Assembly: GCA_014281115.1 (NCBI GenBank)
Contig: JACONQ010000007.1
Span: forward strand, 310,001 to 374,000
DNA length: 64,000 nt
DNA from: Laburnicola sp. R22_1
Taxonomy: Eukaryota > Ascomycota > Dothideomycetes > Pleosporales > Didymosphaeriaceae
Reading direction: 5' to 3'
Made by a program: the position numbers and the translations under genes. This document shows positions 1 to 12,770 of this stretch, piece after piece. Under the pieces are notes generated by a model. The model was not told where the DNA came from, made no database searches, and saw nothing but the letters and a program-made list of their open reading frames with translations. Each line of letters starts with the position of its first letter. The stretch's first letter is position 1.

Positions 1-72
<72 letters not shown>
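1..72. repeat. (ATT)n microsatellite
   Basis: Uninterrupted run of the trinucleotide ATT from the first base of the window, about 24 units. It sits at the edge of an AT-rich repeat block and its true length to the left is unknown. Confidence 0.95.
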
Positions 73-164
73 GTAAAAAATATTATTAAAGAAAGTATTA
101 ATTATGTAATATAGTGGTTAGTTAAATAGCCAGCCTGGTATTACGTAATATTACAGATTAACTC

Positions 165-1000
165 TAGAGGAGAAGCGAATAGGTATTATATAATTCCTAT
201 ATAATACTATTATATAATAATATTAAAACCTTAACTCCTTTAGGTGCCCTTGCCTATATAGTGTATAGACACTAGCAACTTTTTATTTTAAAGTTACTAT
301 TAGTAGTTTTTCCTTCCTCTATACAAACTATCTACTTACTAATATTTATTCTATCTATTTATTATTTTCCTATCTATACGCCTTCTACTCTAGCTAGTCT
401 ACTTTAGTTAATAGAAAGATTCTATTAAGTAACTATTTATTATACTTTACTACTATTTATTAGAGGCGTAATTAGGCTTATTAGTAGTAAAGTAATAGTC
501 TAGCTAATAGTAGTTAAGAATAAGATTGCGTAGTTAATAATAAGATTATAGTAATAATATATTTTTATACAAAGTTTTTTTCTTAGTTTATTCCTTACAT
601 AATAGGTAGTTTTACGCTCTTTTTAATTACTAAGCAGGGGCTCTGCTTTTTGTGTTATGTTATTTAAGATAAAAGCCTTTGTTGTGCTACCCCTAGGTAG
701 TTAATTTAACGCCATATATAATATTAGATAAGAGAAAAATAAACGCTAATAAGAGGTAGAAATTAAGGCTATAGATAGAAGGAAAAAATATATAAGGTGG
801 GATTTCCTCTCTTTATTCTTCTCTTTCTTATTTTTACTTTTAATATCTCTCTATATATATTCTTTCTCTCTAGCTTCTTTCTCTTTTTTTTCTTATTAAT
901 CTAATTCTCTATTTTTATATAGTGCTAAACTATGCCTTTTATTATATAATACTTTATCTATATATAGTGCTAACTTACTATAAATAATAGCACTTTTACT
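165..1000 (+). repeat. LTR-like repeat family A, copy 1
   Basis: Direct homology by eye to 51253-52115 and 60349-61330, in the same orientation. Shared landmarks are a conserved start region around the tract ending in ACTAGCAACTTTTTATTT, then AGAAAGATTCTATTAAGTAA and a 3' region ending near TAGCTAATAA. This copy seems to lack the first 150 bases seen in copy 3. The size (about 0.9 kb) and solitary occurrence suggest solo LTRs of a retrotransposon, but I could not assign the parent element. Confidence 0.55.
608..714 (+). mobile_element. Short retroposon (SINE-like), copy 1
   Basis: Core of the family that also occurs at 6098, 38811, 42835, 44624, 52124, 57004 and 57890. It has the conserved ACGCTCTTTTTAATTAC start, the AAGCAG..CTGCTT hairpin, the CTACC-CCTA-GGTAG hairpin and the TTAATTTAACGCC end. 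It lies inside LTR-like repeat A, where it replaces roughly 45 bases present in the other two LTR copies rather than being a clean insertion, and I see no target duplication here. Confidence 0.7.
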
Positions 1001-1269
1001 AGCTAATAAATAAGTTAGATTTCTTATATTAGGAAAAGTTTTAAGTAAGCATAAGTACCTAGGGCACCTAAGTAGCTCTAAGCACGGCTACGTATGCCTA
1101 CGCACTAAATGCGCTTAGAGCGCACTAGTAATACTACTTTTTTCTTAACGTACGTATGCGTAAGATTGCGTAAGAATACGTACCTATACTGCTAGTGCAC
1201 CTAAGACACCTATACTATTAAAATAATACTAATTAATTAGTATAAAGCTCTTTAATTGGCTAGAATTTA

Positions 1270-1490
1270 AAAAACGCTTAGTAAGCTCTATAGTTTTGCA
1301 TATAAATTTTTTAGTTAGAATAGGCGCGCTAAGCCTACTAAGCTTGCTTAGCTCGCTTATAATGCGCTAACCTCTTTTTATTAACACCTTAAAACGCTTT
1401 TCTGTGTATATAATAGTAGGAGGGATAAATATCTACTATTATTATAATATTTTTATTAGAAACCTCTTAGTTGTAAAAAAAATAAACTAT
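1270..1490 (+). repeat. Truncated repeat related to the long retroposon, A-ending subfamily
   Basis: Shares with 3150-3360 a segment containing TTAGCTCGCTT and a 3' part with AAAACGCTTTTCT, TATATAATAGTAGGAG and a terminal run of A. Its 5' part also resembles the segment just upstream of the short retroposon core at about 58820-58860. It is probably a 5'-truncated copy of the repeat at 2510-3360. Confidence 0.5.
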
Positions 1491-2509
1491 AGTAGAAGTA
1501 GAGTAGTATAAAGAAATACCTTTAAATATTCTAACTAAAAAAGTCTATATTACCTCTTAGAGAGCAGCTAACGTAGTAGACTAGAAGCGCAAATCTTTCT
1601 TATTATTATTTTGCGCTATTTTCTTAATAAGATGGCAGAATAGCATTTTTCTAATAAGGGGCTTAATACTCTTTTAGTACTTTTTAATTTTTCTAAGCGT
1701 AATAGCTATATATTATTAGAATATATATAATAAATAGCTATAATAATAATATACTACCTAGCTTCTAGTAGTGCTTTCTCTTTAGTGTAGTAGGTAGTGT
1801 TTTGCGAGGCGCCTTTTGCGTAGCCTTAGTAGCTAGTAGCTTTTTCTTTTTTACTTAAAATTTACTAATAACTAGTTTAGAGTATTTAGCTAGCCTAGTG
1901 CATACTATTATTTTAGAAATTAAGGTTATATAGTAGTTAAGGCTATAGAGTATTAAAAAAGTAGCTAGAAGGATAGTAAGGTAGAGTAGCTAAGTAGGTG
2001 GCAAGATAAGTAAAGAAAACATGCTAGTGTTATTAGCGCCTCGCTTATATACACAGGCCCGTATAGCTACTTTTTATAATAATAATAATATTTTTATTAT
2101 TCTTATAATATTAACTATAGTTATTATATACTATTATTACACCCTATACTATTATTACACTCTATACTATAGCGTCTGTTAAGAAAGAGTCTCCTAACAT
2201 TCTAAAGGGCCTCCTAAGTAGAAGCCTATAGATACTAGCAAATTTTAAGCGTAATAAGTAAAAGGGTCTTACTAAGGTACTTAGTAATTACAGCCTTTTA
2301 TTACACTATATACTAATATAGATTTGACTACTATTAATAATACTACTATAAAGAAAGTTAATAATAAAATTATTATTATTTTGTGTATATTTTATTACTA
2401 CTACTGTGTGCTAGGTACTAGGTTTTAGTGCCTTCTATTTTACTCCTCTCTATATATAGTGCGAACTCGACCTTAGTTAGAATTTTCACACAACAAAGAT
2501 ATTTAATAC

Positions 2510-3360
2510 TAATATAGATAAGGCGCGAGGATCTAACGCATCCACGCAACGCTCTCCTCCCCTAGCAACTTATTAACAAACACCTTTATCTTCTCTTTAC
2601 TACCTTTAATTCTGCTCTAATTTATCTTCTTTCTAATATATAGTAACGCAAGGCGTTATGGGTATAGTAGAAAGTCTCTATGTTTATTACTACGTCTATA
2701 GTTACTAATTTATTGCTAGCCTAACTAGTACACTAGGACTGTCTTATATAGGGTAAAGTATACCTTCTACTTTCTATTAACAATCTTGTAAACAGAGCGA
2801 TACTCTAGTATAAATTTAGTAACTTTAAGCGGACAGATTATTAGAGCGTACTTTTAGGCAGCATTAGCATTAGCACTAGGGCCTAGGAAGATGGTAGGAA
2901 ATAGGACAATAGCAGTAGATAATATCTTATTAAGGTTAACCTTAATATAAAGATAGAGCGTTAGTGTATCTATAGTGTATAAGCTCCTACTTAGTATATA
3001 TTTTATAAGTAGTACAAACCTACTAATATAATAGCTATTACTTCTAGCAATCTTTAGAGATAATAGTAGAGGGAGATAATAGTTATAGTACTGCGACGCT
3101 AGCGCTATCTTATACCTTCCTTCTACCCGCTCTAAACTATAGTATAGTAATGTGGCCTTACGCATAGTTTTGTATATAGATATATTTTTTAGTTAGAGTA
3201 GACGCGCTAAGCTCGCTTAGCTCGCTTGTAACGCACTAACCCGTTTTATTAATACTACCTTAAAACGCTTTTCTATGTATATAATAGTAGGAGAGATATC
3301 TACTATTATTGTAATATTTTTATTAGAAACTCCTTAGTCGTAAAAAAAAACCACTATAGA
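2510..3360 (+). repeat. Long retroposon-like repeat, A-ending subfamily
   Basis: About 0.85 kb, homologous to an inverted copy at 12110-12770 and, in its 5' two thirds, to 58170-58660. It ends in a short A run after GAAACTCCTTAGTCG, as does the shorter copy at 1270-1490. A 103-codon open frame on the minus strand falls within the repeat; it is not shared as an intact frame by the other copies, so I treat it as chance. Confidence 0.5.
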
Positions 3361-6097
3361 TAAGACTTTATATTTAGAGATAAAGAGGTTAGCACTATTC
3401 TTTTATATTGCAGACAAGATAGCTCTTAAAAAGGTTATTCTACTAACTATAAAGTGCTATTTAAAGGAGTACTTAGTAATAGCGCCTATACTATTACGCA
3501 GAGATCTCGCAATACACTCTATAGTAAAGTAAAAAAAGGCACTAGACTCTACTAAATTAGCTAATTAAGCTATATAATATTAGCTTAAGAAGAAGCTTTG
3601 CAATAATAAAAACTACTAACTACTCTCTAAAGCGCAAAAGCATTAACAGCTTGTATAGAAAAAGAAGAGCTTATATAGTTCTACTTTAAGAATTATAAGA
3701 GTAGTATATTATTATATCCTATTATTATGTATTAGTTAATTAATAAGGAGTAGGCAACTAGTTAGAGGCAAAACTAATAGCTATATATAAGAAGTAGAAT
3801 AAGATTAAGAATAAAGTTAATTTAAGGGTCTACTAAGCAGCCCTAGCTAATTATAGAATTGCCGCTAGTAAGAGAAAAGGTCCTTCTATACTATAGAGTT
3901 GCGCAGGTAAATAAATCTTTAGTTTATTTAAGTTTAGGTCTATTAAGGGGTGCGTTTCTAGTTTAGAAGGAAACTCTTCTAGTAAGGAGGAAGAAAAAGA
4001 CTAGCGTTTCTTATATTTAGTTTAGTTCTTTTCTTCTCTAAAAAGGTTAAGCCTCCTAGGTAGAACTTGTATTGCTAGGGCTATAGATATTTAAAGCCTA
4101 ATATTTCTATTTCTTAAAAGAACCTTTTTAAGAAGTTAGATTTTATAGAACTTAATCTAATTATTATTAGTATTAGTAGGTATATTCTACTAGTGTTGCA
4201 AAAGGGCATTTGCCCTTAAGTTAATAGTTCTTAGTTTATATTAGAATATTATATTATATTTACTAAAAGTATTAGCCTAGCGTATATATCTTTTATTTAA
4301 TCTTTTAGACTTTATAAAGTATATAAGATTCTTATAATTAGTATATATAAGTGTATAAGAGATAGTCTAAAGTATATTATATTACTTCTTAATTACTTTA
4401 ATAACTATAAGCATCTCTTTATTATAAATTATATAATTTGCCTTTATAAGAGTGTATTTAGCAAAGAAGTAGGTAATTAGCCTAAGAACTTTTTCTATAT
4501 TAAACTGCAAAAGCAGGCTCTAGAGGCCTAGCCTAAGAAGTTAGCCTTTAATACTTCTTCCATCTTAGTATTAAAGTAAACTAGTATAAGCTTAGTACAG
4601 AACACTTTCTTTAGGTAGTTAAAAGCCTACTATTATTTCTACCCCTATAAAAGGAAGTTTCCTTTCTAGTTAACTTTATTAATAAAAATACTACTTTTAA
4701 GAAGTTCTCTATAAATCTCTAATAGAAGTTAGTAAACTCTAAAAAACTCTAAATACCCTTTATATTTATAGAAGGGGTCTAATTCTAGATATCTTTAACC
4801 TTCTTTAAGTTTATACTATTTCCTTTTCTACACTCTATAATAAATCTAAGGTACTTAGTTTTAGTAACTATAAACTCGCACTTTTTAATATCTAAGTGCA
4901 GCCTTATCTTGCCTAACTTTTTTACTACCTATTATACTTTATTTTAATAGTTTCTTAAAAATCTACAAGAAAATATAAGGATATTATTTATATAAGTAGA
5001 GTAAAAGTTATTTAAGTACTCCTTTGAAATATAGTGAATATATCTCTAAAACGTGCTTAGTATATTAGCTAGTCTAAAGGAGACTACTAGCTACTTATAT
5101 AACCTAAACTAGGTTTAAAAGACTATTTTCTATTTCTTTTCTTTTACTATTTTTAACTTATAGAAGGCCTAAATAATATTTAACTTTATTAGCTACTTAG
5201 CCGTAGCAAAAAGCTATAATATCTCCTTAATAAGGGAGAGAAGGTAGTAGTTCTTCTTTAATAGGGTATTTAATACCCTATAGTCTATATAAAACTATAA
5301 ACCTCTTTTAGGTTTTCTTATAAATAATACTAGTACTATAGCGCTAGACTTACTTACCTAAATAAAGCTATAGTTAAAATACTCTATTAGTTCCTTGCAA
5401 AGAACTAGCAATTCCTTCTTTAATATACTATAAAGGGGGCTAGCGTTGTACCGTATACCAAAAGGTCTGCAATGTTTTTCTTCCTAATAAAGGGGGCTAA
5501 AAAGGATCTTTAGGGTCTCTCTATTCTTCTTAATAAGGGGGATTAAGTAATTAATTCTAGGGTCTTATAATAGGGGAAGTTTATTAGTTTATTCTCTTAA
5601 GAAAACTTCTACTTAGTCTAGAAGCTACTTAGAGAGATAGTTTCTTAGGTCTACCTTAGCCTTTAGGGCTAGGGCCTTTTAGATATCCTTAACAGAGGTA
5701 GTAAAAACTATTAGCCTAGTTTTCTTTTTATATTTCTCCTATTTAAGGTTATAAATAATATAATAAAGAGTTTTTAATTAAAAGTAAAAGTCTATTTCCC
5801 TACTTATCTCTAATTCTTATATAGAAGGACCCTATATATATAGACTATTTCTCTAGAGCTACTAATATAGCGTTCTTCTTCTACTATAGTAACCTAAGAA
5901 CTAACTTATAGTCCTCCTCTTTTCTATTAATATAAGCCTATATTATTTTAATATACCCTTTAATATCTATCTCTATATAAGCGGCTTTATAGACTAAGAA
6001 GATCACTTCTCTAAATTCTATTACTTAATAGAAATTATTTAAACTAATATATTACAAGTTAGCTTTTCTAGTAAACTTTTTAGATATAAAGGTAGTA

Positions 6098-6225
6098 ACG
6101 TTTTTTTATAAATACCTTTTTCACGCTCTTTTTGATTACTAAGCAGGGGGCTCTGCATTTTTTGTCATATTATTTGAGATGAAAGCCTTTATCGTGCTAC
6201 TCCTAGGTAGTTAATTTAATACCAC
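6098..6225 (+). mobile_element. Short retroposon (SINE-like), copy 2
   Basis: A 128-bp copy inserted in the Gypsy remnant. It is flanked by a perfect 12-bp direct repeat, ATAAAGGTAGTA, at 6086-6097 and 6226-6237, which I read as the target-site duplication. It ends in TTAATTTAATACCAC. It keeps the GTCA..TTTGAGATGAAAG form of the core, one of the least RIP-mutated versions in the window. Confidence 0.85.
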
Positions 6226-7737
6226 ATAAAGGTAGTAGTTAAACACCCTAAATTAAGTATAGTACATGTAAAGACAATATTATTAATAAAAGAGTTTATA
6301 GTAATTAGTGTTAAAACTAGCTATATCTTCCTATATATATTAAAGTTCTCCTCTAGTTTATTTATAACCCGCTTTATCTCCTCCCTTTAATAATTTCTAA
6401 GGGAAGAAGCTAGTTTTCTAACTCTACTAAGCTATTAATATCCTTATTACTACTATTTATCTTCTAGGCCTTGCTAGCCCTAACTTGTGTTAGAAGTATT
6501 ATAGCTTAAAAGTAATAACTCTAGACACTATATCCCTTCTTACTATAGTAAAAGCATGCTCCTTCTTTATGGCGCTTCTCTAACTCCTTTTTAGAAACCT
6601 ATTTAGCGCGCTTCTTAGTCTTTAAAGGGTTTGCTTTAGTAGTTTTTATAGTACTAAAATATATAAGTTTCTAATCTATAGTATTAGTAGACTTAGTAAA
6701 GGAAAAGGCTACTATATAAAAGGGCTTTAATATCTTTATATAGCAAATATTTTCCTTAACTATATTAACTCTATCTATAAGTATTATAAGGTCCTAGTTT
6801 TTAAAAATCTCTAGCATAATTAGCCTATCCTATAAGTCTATATATAAGACTCTCTAGTAAATATTCTTTAAGTTCTTCTAGTTATCTTTATTAGCCTTAG
6901 TAGCTAGGCGCATAAAGTAGTATTAAACTTAGTTAGTAGGGTTTTACCCTATTAGCTAAGAAATAGCCTATTCTATACTTACTCCTCTGCTAACTTATTA
7001 CAAAAGCTTATATCTAAGAAATTCTAAACTTTGTCTTTAAAATAGGGCCCTTTTTCTATAAAGGCTAGTGCAATATCTACTACCTTACCTATTAGCCTAG
7101 TTATAATATAATTAACTACGTTTCCTAGAAGGGGGTAATTTTTATAAATTTTAGCCTTTATTATATATTTCTAATATTAGTAATCCTAACAGCTTCTAGA
7201 GAACAACTCTAAATTAGAAAGTTAAGAGCGCTAGCACTCTAGTAGAGCTTTACTAGGCGCTAGTGTTACTACTATTATTTAGAAAGGAGCAAAGGGTATA
7301 GTCTCTACTCTAGCGTATTACTTTAATTAGGCAAGTTAATAAGCAATTACTTCTAGTAAGGCCTAGAGCTATTTACTAGTATTTTATAAGCTACTAATAT
7401 AACTTAGAGTTACTTTAAGCTAGTAAGATAATTTATAATTTGTATTAGTACGTTTTAAAAGCCGTCTCCTTTTATATTCTAGGCCTCCTCCCTTCTTTAG
7501 GGAGGTACTTAGGGCCCTATTAACCTTTAGTCTTATAAATACTAGTAGACTAGCTTAATCTTCTATATATACTCTATCTTATTGCAACTTTCTATATATA
7601 GTTCTTTAGTAAAATTGGTAGTAATATCTACCTCTATAGCTTCTTACTATTAAAATTTAGTAACTTATTACGCTAAGTAAGGGATAAAGGTATTCTTCCT
7701 TCTATAAAAATATTCTAGTATTCCCTCTATTATACAT

Positions 7738-7941
7738 GTGTTTGTTTTATAGGGTTAAAGAATTTTAGTATCTAACTTAACTACGTATTTGTCTATAGAG
7801 TTAAGGAATCTTAGTATCTAACTTAACTGCGTGTTTGTTTATAGGGTTAAAGGACCTTAATATTTAACTTAACTACGTGTTTATTCTATAGGGTTAAGAA
7901 ATCTTAGTATCTAACTTAACTATGTATTTGTTTGTAGGGTT
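7738..7941. repeat. 46-47 bp minisatellite, about 4.4 units
   Basis: Units begin with GTRTTTGT at 7738, 7785, 7831, 7877 and 7924 (the last partial). Each contains a TATAGGGTTAA-like stretch and a TATCTAACTTAACT-like stretch. Units differ by several transitions of RIP type. The array lies near the upstream end of the minus-strand Gypsy remnant. Confidence 0.85.
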
Positions 7942-8239
7942 ATTCTTAGCATATTAGGAAGATCTTATAAGCTCTCCTATTATAAGAGATTAATTAAATT
8001 TAATATTAGGGGCTTTAGACTAAGAGGTTAAAGTTGCCTAAGTAAACTTATAAATTTAATAGAGTTTTAAAGGTAACTTTAGCTATTAACTTATATACTC
8101 CTAGCTTAATAGAAGTATAGACTTAGCGCTTTAAAACTCTAAGGAGCACAGACTAAGAGCTTTAAGGCTCTAAGGCAGTAGGCTAAGTAACTAGTAGAAG
8201 GGCGCTTAGCTCCTTACAAGTTTACTATTAGGAATAATA

Positions 8240-11200
8240 CCTACTTTAACTATACGATTATTATTAATATTATATATATTAGAACTAGAGATATACTATA
8301 TATTATAGATATAAATATATTATTTTAAGCTATAATCTTCTTAAAATTAATATTTATATCAGATGTGCAGAAAGCCTTCTATAGATACTAAATTAATATT
8401 TACTAAGGTCTACCTAACTATATTATATATAACTTAGGTATAAATTTTATATTAGAGAAGTTTAAAAACTACGTAAAGATTATTAGCGCAATCTATAGGT
8501 AGATACCTATAGAAGTATATTAGGTAATAGGAAAGGTTAAGCATTTGCACACACTTCTTTATAAAGCCTTTAATATTTTTAAGGCTAAACTAGAAGATTA
8601 TATAGATAAGAAGAATATTCTCTAAATAGCTATTAAAGCTATTAATAATACTGCAGGCCTAGATAGTCTTATATCTACACTACTAGTCTTTAGCGCATAT
8701 TCTAGAATTAGTATAGATTTTTCTTTATTATTTAATATTATCGCACGTATAAATACTATATAAAAGATAATAAAAATATTATAAAAGAAAAGGGACAAAA
8801 CTAATATTAATTATGCGCTAAATACTTATAATAGTCTATTAGTAGTGTATAAAGTCCTTAAGCTCCTACTTAAATTTAAGATTATAGTTTAGAGAACGAA
8901 AAGTAGATAAAAGAGCCTATATAAAATTAAGAGCATTAAGACTAAAGATATAATTCTTAACTTAAAAAATAGTTTAGTAAAGTTTTACTATATATAAGTT
9001 AAGCTATACTATTATAAAGAAAATTACACTCTTTTACTATTATATAAAGTAGATAATATTGCCCCTATATAAAGGGATCCTCTAGAGAAGAGGAAGATAG
9101 GCCGCCTTAAGAAGGATACTATATTTTTTTCTAGAAGGAGATAAGTAATTAGGAACTATTTCTAAAGCTCTATATAGAAGGTGTAATTATAATACCTAAA
9201 GCATCTTTTATAGAGTTAAATTATATAAAGATAGACGCTTCTATTACTAATAGTATATTTAAGATTCCTTTCTTTAATCTATTTAAGTATAAGAGTAGAA
9301 TCTTTAACCTCTACCTTATATAAGAAGTTAAGGGTAAGACTACTTAACTATATAAGAAATTCTGCCTTGTGTTTACTAGCCACTTTAATAAGAAGAAGAA
9401 TAAAATTCTCATTTAATTACCTACTATCTAAAGAATATGCAACCGCCTACTCTTTATATTAGAAGTAAGTCTTTAGACAATATATAAAATAAATTTTAAA
9501 CTATAAGATATTACGTAGGCCTATAGTTAGTCTACTAGCAAACTAATCCGCACGCTCTATACTAAACTACCTAAGGAACTATATATAAAATTTCTATAAG
9601 ATATAATCTATTATATTATATAACTACTCTATAGTATAGCTAAATTAGATCTTTACTAGTTTAAGACATGCTATAACTATTATAAAAAGAAACTTAGTAT
9701 AAAGACTTTGTTATATAACCTATATCTACTTATTACTAATAAAGAAGAACATACTTTTAGAATTACTAGCTTTTAGACAGCTAATACCCTTAGCATTATT
9801 AATAAGAACTTTGCATAAAAAAGAAGAGCTAAAGAAAGTAGCTTTCTATACACAGAATAAAACTATCCTTACTAAGGACTAACCTATTAAGTTTAATAGT
9901 AGAAGAATTTAGCTTATATATAACACTATAGTCCTTATATAAAAAGGTTAAATAAAGGGCCTTTGCATAATTAATTCTAAAGATAAGGATACTGCTTACA
10001 GGTATATAGAGCAGCCTATAAGAGGCGTCTATATTATATCTATATACCTACTAGAAGCCGCATTTAATTTATATATTACTACTTAGACTATATTACTCTT
10101 ATATAAAGATATTAAGGTATTAATCGCATAAATATAATAGCAAAATAATAATAGTAAGCGTAGTTTTACCTTTATACTATTAGATCTCTATTACACAAAG
10201 CTATTTATCTTTACTAATAGCTTATTTGCTAATAATAAGAACCTAAGCTTATAGCTAGAATTCCTAATTACTCTAGGTAATAAGTATTATATAGGTAATA
10301 GTAACAACTTTAATATCCTAGCAAATATTATATACTAGAATTTAACTAAGTATAAAAGAGTAATAAGAAGCGTTCTTGCTAGCAAGCTATATAGTATAGT
10401 AGAAGGCTTTAATAATGCTATTACTATTAGTATAGTCCTTTAGAAGATTATACACACGCTTAGTCTACTACTAATTTCTATAGTTATCTATATAAATTTA
10501 AAGTCTTTCTATAACTATTCTATATAACTAGAAACTATAAATAAGAAGCGCCTTATAATTAATATTATATTACTCCGTAAATTATAGAAGCACTGTAAGA
10601 TCTCTAAAATTAGATAAATTAATAGAAAGAATAACTCTACTAATACCTATATAAAGAAGGCCCTAAACTAGGCTCTAAAGTTTTTAATTTCTAGTAATAT
10701 CTTAATAATTACTATTAAAGTATTTGTAAATTGTCTTAAGCCTGCCTCTATAAGCTCTTCTCAGCCTTTTTATAGAATCATTTCCTTATTATTTATTTAT
10801 TATTTATTTATTATTTTACGCAATATACTTATTTAATTCTTTCTATATGCATATATTACTTAAAAATACGCATTTTCCTATCTATTATTTGCATAGAAAG
10901 AGAAGAGATATAATATATATTTATTTAAAGAAGAGTCTTTTTATTTTAGTATTAATAGACAATATCTAGCATTATCTACCCTATTACCCTAGCCCTATTC
11001 TATATAATAATTGCACCTAGCACTATAGCTTTACTATATATAAAAACTATATAATTCTGCCTAAAAGCCTTCTAGTATGCGGCACTTAGTAAAGGGCCTA
11101 GGCCTAGTTATACTACTATAGTAGTAGGCGTATAAAGTGCCCCTAAAGTAACTACGCAACTAGACTAATAGCGTATAGAAATATTCTTTATACTAAATAA

Positions 11201-11456
11201 TCTTAGCAGCCTATAAATATAAGTCTATACTAGCTAGAAGAATAATATTAATATTATATAAAGGCATATACGTAATATTAAGTTCCTAAGCCTATTTTAA
11301 AGTTAGTATTTATATAAAAGCAAACCTATAAGGAATAGGAAAACTTATATTAATAGATATATTCTAAAAGAATATATAGTTTGTATAAGAACTAGTAAAA
11401 AGAGTAATATATATTCTTTTATCTAAAAGATTATGCATAATAAGATTAAAGCTATA
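8240..11456 (+). mobile_element. Degenerate Ty1/Copia retrotransposon, copy 1
   Basis: Plus-strand broken translation at about 9590-9830 matches the fungal Copia reverse transcriptase: LPKELYIKFL, then LLYSIAKLDLY*FKTCYNYY in place of the family's PLYGIPEAGTHWFxTYHxHH, then KLSIKTLLYNLYLL. At 10480-10660 it matches the RNase H end, with KSFYNYSI, INKKRLIINIILLR and a stretch ending in NTYIKKALN. An inverted copy occupies 61331-64000 and corresponds to 8797-11456 here, including the non-coding 3' part. The 5' limit is approximate. Dead by many stops. Confidence 0.75.
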
Positions 11457-11970
11457 TTAGGAAAGTTTTTTTGCTTAACTATGCAAATCGTGCATAGAGG
11501 TGCACAGACTTGCATATTTGTGTGCATTTTTGTACAAGCAATTTACTAGCACAAAAATGCTTAGAGATGCATAGATATGCGCAGACTTGCGCAGATGTGC
11601 ATAAATAGTCTAAATAAGTAATTTTTTTAAAGCTTTATAACTTTCTTACTAGTAAAGCTATAATTTTAATATCTTAATAGGTTTATAGAGATGATACTAG
11701 TCTTGAATTATTTAACTTAAAAATACTATTTTTATTATGTAATTAGTTAGTAATTAATAAAAAAGTCTATATTTTACTAGTTATTATATATAGTACGTAA
11801 TATTATTATAAAAAAATATAGTACTAATAAATTATTATATAGATTTTTAAAAAGGTTATAATAATAATAAAGTAGTTAAAAAGTTATTAAAGTTTAAACT
11901 TTTTAAATAGTGTTCTTTGCTAAGCTACTAATTTTCGCCTAATCTAATTCTTTTAAATAATTATAAAACT
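11457..11970 (+). repeat. Dispersed repeat family B, copy 1
   Basis: About 0.5 kb, highly similar and in the same orientation as 56603-57255. It starts near AGGAAAGTTTTTTTGC and contains several TGCGCAGACTTGCGCAG-like words. It serves as the empty site for the short retroposon inserted in the other copy: here TTTTTAAAAAGGTTAT runs straight into AATAATAATAAAG. The parent element is not recognised. Confidence 0.75.
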
Positions 11971-12109
11971 ATATTTTTTCTATTTCTAAACCTACAAAAC
12001 CTAGAATTTAGGATTAGGTAGAAGTTCTATATAATACGCTAGTAATTAGTACTATTATATTAACTAGTAATTACTATCTAGTAAGAGACTTTAACTTTAT
12101 ACTTTAAAA

Positions 12110-12770
12110 AATCTTTTTTTAAAAGCTTATTAAGCATAAGGCCACATTACTATACTATAGTTTAGAGTAGGGGGGAGGTATAAGATAGCGCTAGCGCTAT
12201 AATGCTATAACTATTATCTTCCTTCTCTATTATTATCTCTAAAGATATTACTAAAAGTAATAGCTATATTAGTAGGTTTGTGCTACTTATAAGATATATA
12301 CTAAGTAGAAGCTTATATATACTATAGGTACACTAATACTCTATCTTTATATTAAAGTTAACCTTAAGACTTTTACTACTATTGTTCTATTTCCTACTAT
12401 CTTTCTAAGCTTTAATACTAATACTACTATTAAGGCTACCTAAAAGTACACTCTAAAGATCTATTTACTTACTACTATCACTAGGTCTACACTAGAGTAT
12501 TGCTCTATCTATAAGATTATTAATAGAAAGTAGGTGTACCTTACTTTATATAAGACGGTTCTAGTATACTAGTTAGGCTAGTAATAAATTAGTAACTATA
12601 GAAGTAGTAATAATAAATGCACAGAGTTTCTACCACAGTTCTTTATATTACTGCTAGTTAGAAAGGTAGCAATAGAGGGCAGAATTAAGGGGAAAGAGAA
12701 GAAGATATTTATTAATAAGTTGCTAGGAGAGGAGAGTATTGCGTAGATATGTTAGATTCTTATAATTATA
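12110..12770 (-). repeat. Long retroposon-like repeat, inverted copy
   Basis: Reverse-complement match to 2550-3170, including the landmarks near GGCCACATTACTATACTATA and the CTAGGAGAGGAGAGTATTGC segment. Coding potential is absent. It confirms that the 2510-3360 sequence is a dispersed repeat rather than a gene. Confidence 0.55.

Larger units (their letters stand above)
3840..8230 (-). mobile_element. Degenerate Ty3/Gypsy retrotransposon remnant
   Basis: On the minus strand, broken translation gives reverse-transcriptase landmarks in the right order. One is a segment resembling the Gypsy '[20 protein letters not shown]' block around 5280-5350, read here as VLVLFIRKPKRG and FYIDYR. The other is the catalytic box at about 4976-4999, read as YINNILIFS where an active enzyme has YIDDILIF; both aspartates became asparagine by G-to-A changes, as RIP would cause. 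Many stops. Outer limits are approximate and no LTR pair was identified. A short retroposon is inserted at 6098. Confidence 0.65.

Noticed and set aside
2854..3165. 103-codon minus-strand open frame in the left AT block
   Set aside because: It lies in a dispersed repeat; the homologous copies at 12110 and 58200 do not keep the frame, and composition is that of RIP-mutated DNA.
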